The notes under the pieces were generated by a model that searched no databases, was not told the origin of the DNA, and was given only the letters and a program-made list of their open reading frames with translations. From Sedimentibacter sp. (GTDB lineage: Bacteria > Bacillota > Clostridia > Tissierellales > Sedimentibacteraceae): DNA of 64,000 bases. Of this stretch, positions 62,847-64,000 are shown one piece after another. A program made the translations under genes and the position numbers. The stretch's first letter is position 1, and each line of letters opens with the position of its first letter. The DNA is taken from assembly GCA_018436705.1 (NCBI GenBank), contig JAHDLA010000018.1:62001-126000 (forward strand). Direction: 5' to 3'.

Positions 62847-63974
62847 ATGAAAATAATTCATACATCAGACTGGCACTTAGGGATAAGCCTGCACAACGCA
62901 AGCTTAATTGAAGAGCAAAAAAACTTTATTGAATTTTTAATAGAAGCCGTAAAGAAAAACGGCATAGATGCGGTAATGATTGCCGGTGATATTTTTGACC
63001 ATTCGGTATCAAGCGCTGAAGCTATTTCTTTATATAATTACGCTGTAACAGAATTATGCAATGAAATAGGAATTCCTGTAATTATATCTGCAGGAAATCA
63101 TGATGGAGCAGTACGTCTTGCTTCTTGCAGCGAGCTGCTGAAAAAAACCGGACTTTATATATTCGGAAAACTGACAAATGAAGTGACAGTAGTGGAATTA
63201 AAAAATGCAGATGTTTATGTCCTTCCTTATTTCAACATTGATGAAACGAGAGCAATCTTCCCAAACGAAAAAATAAACAGCTATTCAGATGCAATGAAGT
63301 GTGTCTTGGATAATATGAAGCTTAAGTTTCGTAGCGGCAGAAAAAATATTCTTATGAGCCACTGCTTCGTAAGCGGATCTGTTCTTTCAGAAAGCGACCG
63401 TTCCGCAATGGTAGGCGGCGCTTCCGTAGTGCCTTCGGAGATTTTTGAAGGCTTTGATTATGTTGCTCTCGGCCATCTTCACAAACCGCAAGACAGAGGC
63501 TTTAATGCCAGATACAGCGGTTCTCCCCTAAAATACTCATTCAGCGAAGCAGATCATCAGAAATCCGTTACTATATTGAATATAGAAGATGATATAACCG
63601 TTAAAGAACTGGAAGTTGTTCCTTCAAGAGATATTAGAGTTATTCGTGGAGCCTATGAAGAAATTCTTAAGATTGCAGAAAACGACTTAAAAAAGGATGA
63701 CTATATAAAAATAGAAATGACTGATAAATATGCAGGCATGGAGGCTGTTGAAGTATTCAGAAGCTATTACGAAAACCTTCTGAATATTACGGGCAAAGTT
63801 AACGAGGCCGAAGAAAATGAGCTGACAGTCAATGAATTATACACGCTTTCTCCTAATGATATCTTGGAGAAATTTTACAAAGAAACTACAGGAAATGACC
63901 TGACTGGCGAGCAAAATGATTTGTTTAATCAGGCTTTGTTTTCTGTTGAAGTTAAGGAGGACGCAGCGCAATGA
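62847..63974 (+). CDS. sbcD: nuclease SbcCD subunit D
   Basis: Mn-dependent nuclease subunit that with SbcC cleaves DNA hairpins and blocked ends. Calcineurin-like motifs: HTSDWHLG, IAGDIFD, SAGNHDG, MSHCFVSG and ALGHLHKPQ. 375 residues is standard. GGAGGG precedes the ATG. It overlaps the start of sbcC by four bases (ATGA). Confidence 0.95.
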   Translation: MKIIHTSDWHLGISLHNASLIEEQKNFIEFLIEAVKKNGIDAVMIAGDIFDHSVSSAEAISLYNYAVTELCNEIGIPVIISAGNHDGAVRLASCSELLKKTGLYIFGKLTNEVTVVELKNADVYVLPYFNIDETRAIFPNEKINSYSDAMKCVLDNMKLKFRSGRKNILMSHCFVSGSVLSESDRSAMVGGASVVPSEIFEGFDYVALGHLHKPQDRGFNARYSGSPLKYSFSEADHQKSVTILNIEDDITVKELEVVPSRDIRVIRGAYEEILKIAENDLKKDDYIKIEMTDKYAGMEAVEVFRSYYENLLNITGKVNEAEENELTVNELYTLSPNDILEKFYKETTGNDLTGEQNDLFNQALFSVEVKEDAAQ

Positions 63975-64000
63975 TACCTATAACTTTAAAATTCCAAGCA
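63971..64000 (+). CDS. sbcC: nuclease SbcCD subunit C, 5' end only
   Basis: The first ten codons (MIPITLKFQA) are in the window and the gene runs off its end. The start overlaps the sbcD stop (ATGA), GGAGG lies 9 nt upstream, and the N terminus fits SbcC. Identity rests mainly on the sbcD neighbour. Confidence 0.8.
   Translation, partial: MIPITLKFQA

Noticed and set aside
1..64000. CRISPR array, tRNA, rRNA, insertion sequence or prophage
   Set aside because: No regularly spaced repeats, no cloverleaf sequences, no transposase or phage structural genes were seen in reading both strands; a tRNAscan or ISfinder search would settle weak cases.

Overview
The window comes from a low-GC, endospore-forming, anaerobic Firmicute of the Clostridia/Tissierellia type. 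The support is AT-rich DNA, strong AGGAGG ribosome sites, a sporulation cluster (yabP, yabQ, divIC, spoIIE), a T-box leader, a clostridial c-di-GMP-I riboswitch, EtfAB-linked hydroxyacid oxidation, DUF1540/DUF1659/DUF2922 proteins and three S-layer-homology (SLH) proteins. The gene mix recalls amino-acid fermenters such as Sedimentibacter, but the genus cannot be fixed from the sequence alone. No rRNA, tRNA, CRISPR array, insertion sequence or prophage was recognised.

Layout. 0.3-11.2 kb (minus strand): ftsH, hpt, tilS; a chemotaxis receptor under a c-di-GMP-I riboswitch; then spoIIE-divIC-yabQ-yabP behind a candidate sigma-E promoter, and a ComK-like regulator. A small sigma factor diverges from the ComK-like gene at 11.3 kb. 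12-16.9 kb: EamA transporter, VanZ-like protein, EAL phosphodiesterase, metallophosphoesterase, and two tiny Cys-rich proteins facing each other across one terminator. 17-28 kb: a hydroxyacid/amino-acid region. A T-box leader (probable Phe specifier) precedes a YkvI-type permease, etfB, etfA and a GlcD/LctD-type FAD dehydrogenase. Two NAD-dependent D-2-hydroxyacid dehydrogenases and a second YkvI-type permease follow, with a leaderless zinc phospholipase C-like protein and an SLH protein between them. 27.7-42.7 kb: a response regulator-PAS-GGDEF protein, a flavin oxidoreductase, homoserine dehydrogenase, SGNH hydrolase, TIM-barrel isomerase, RsuA, radical SAM protein, MurA, LD-carboxypeptidase, a two-component system and an unusual HTH regulator. 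42.9-64 kb: a giant 2,689-residue SLH surface protein, a GH26-like glycosidase, a nucleoside-recognition pair, hisS and dsdA, DUF2922/DUF1659, a CamA-like orphan adenine methyltransferase followed by an SLH protein, pepT, a LUD-domain protein and sbcD with the first codons of sbcC.

Themes. c-di-GMP signalling appears three times (riboswitch, EAL enzyme, GGDEF enzyme). Sporulation and competence-type regulators sit side by side, and the CamA-like methyltransferase may add an epigenetic layer. The T-box unit links uncharged-tRNA sensing to uptake and flavin-based oxidation of a 2-hydroxyacid; two further hydroxyacid dehydrogenases nearby suggest Stickland-type amino-acid fermentation. Cell-surface genes (three SLH proteins, GH26, MurA, LD-carboxypeptidase) make up much of the rest.
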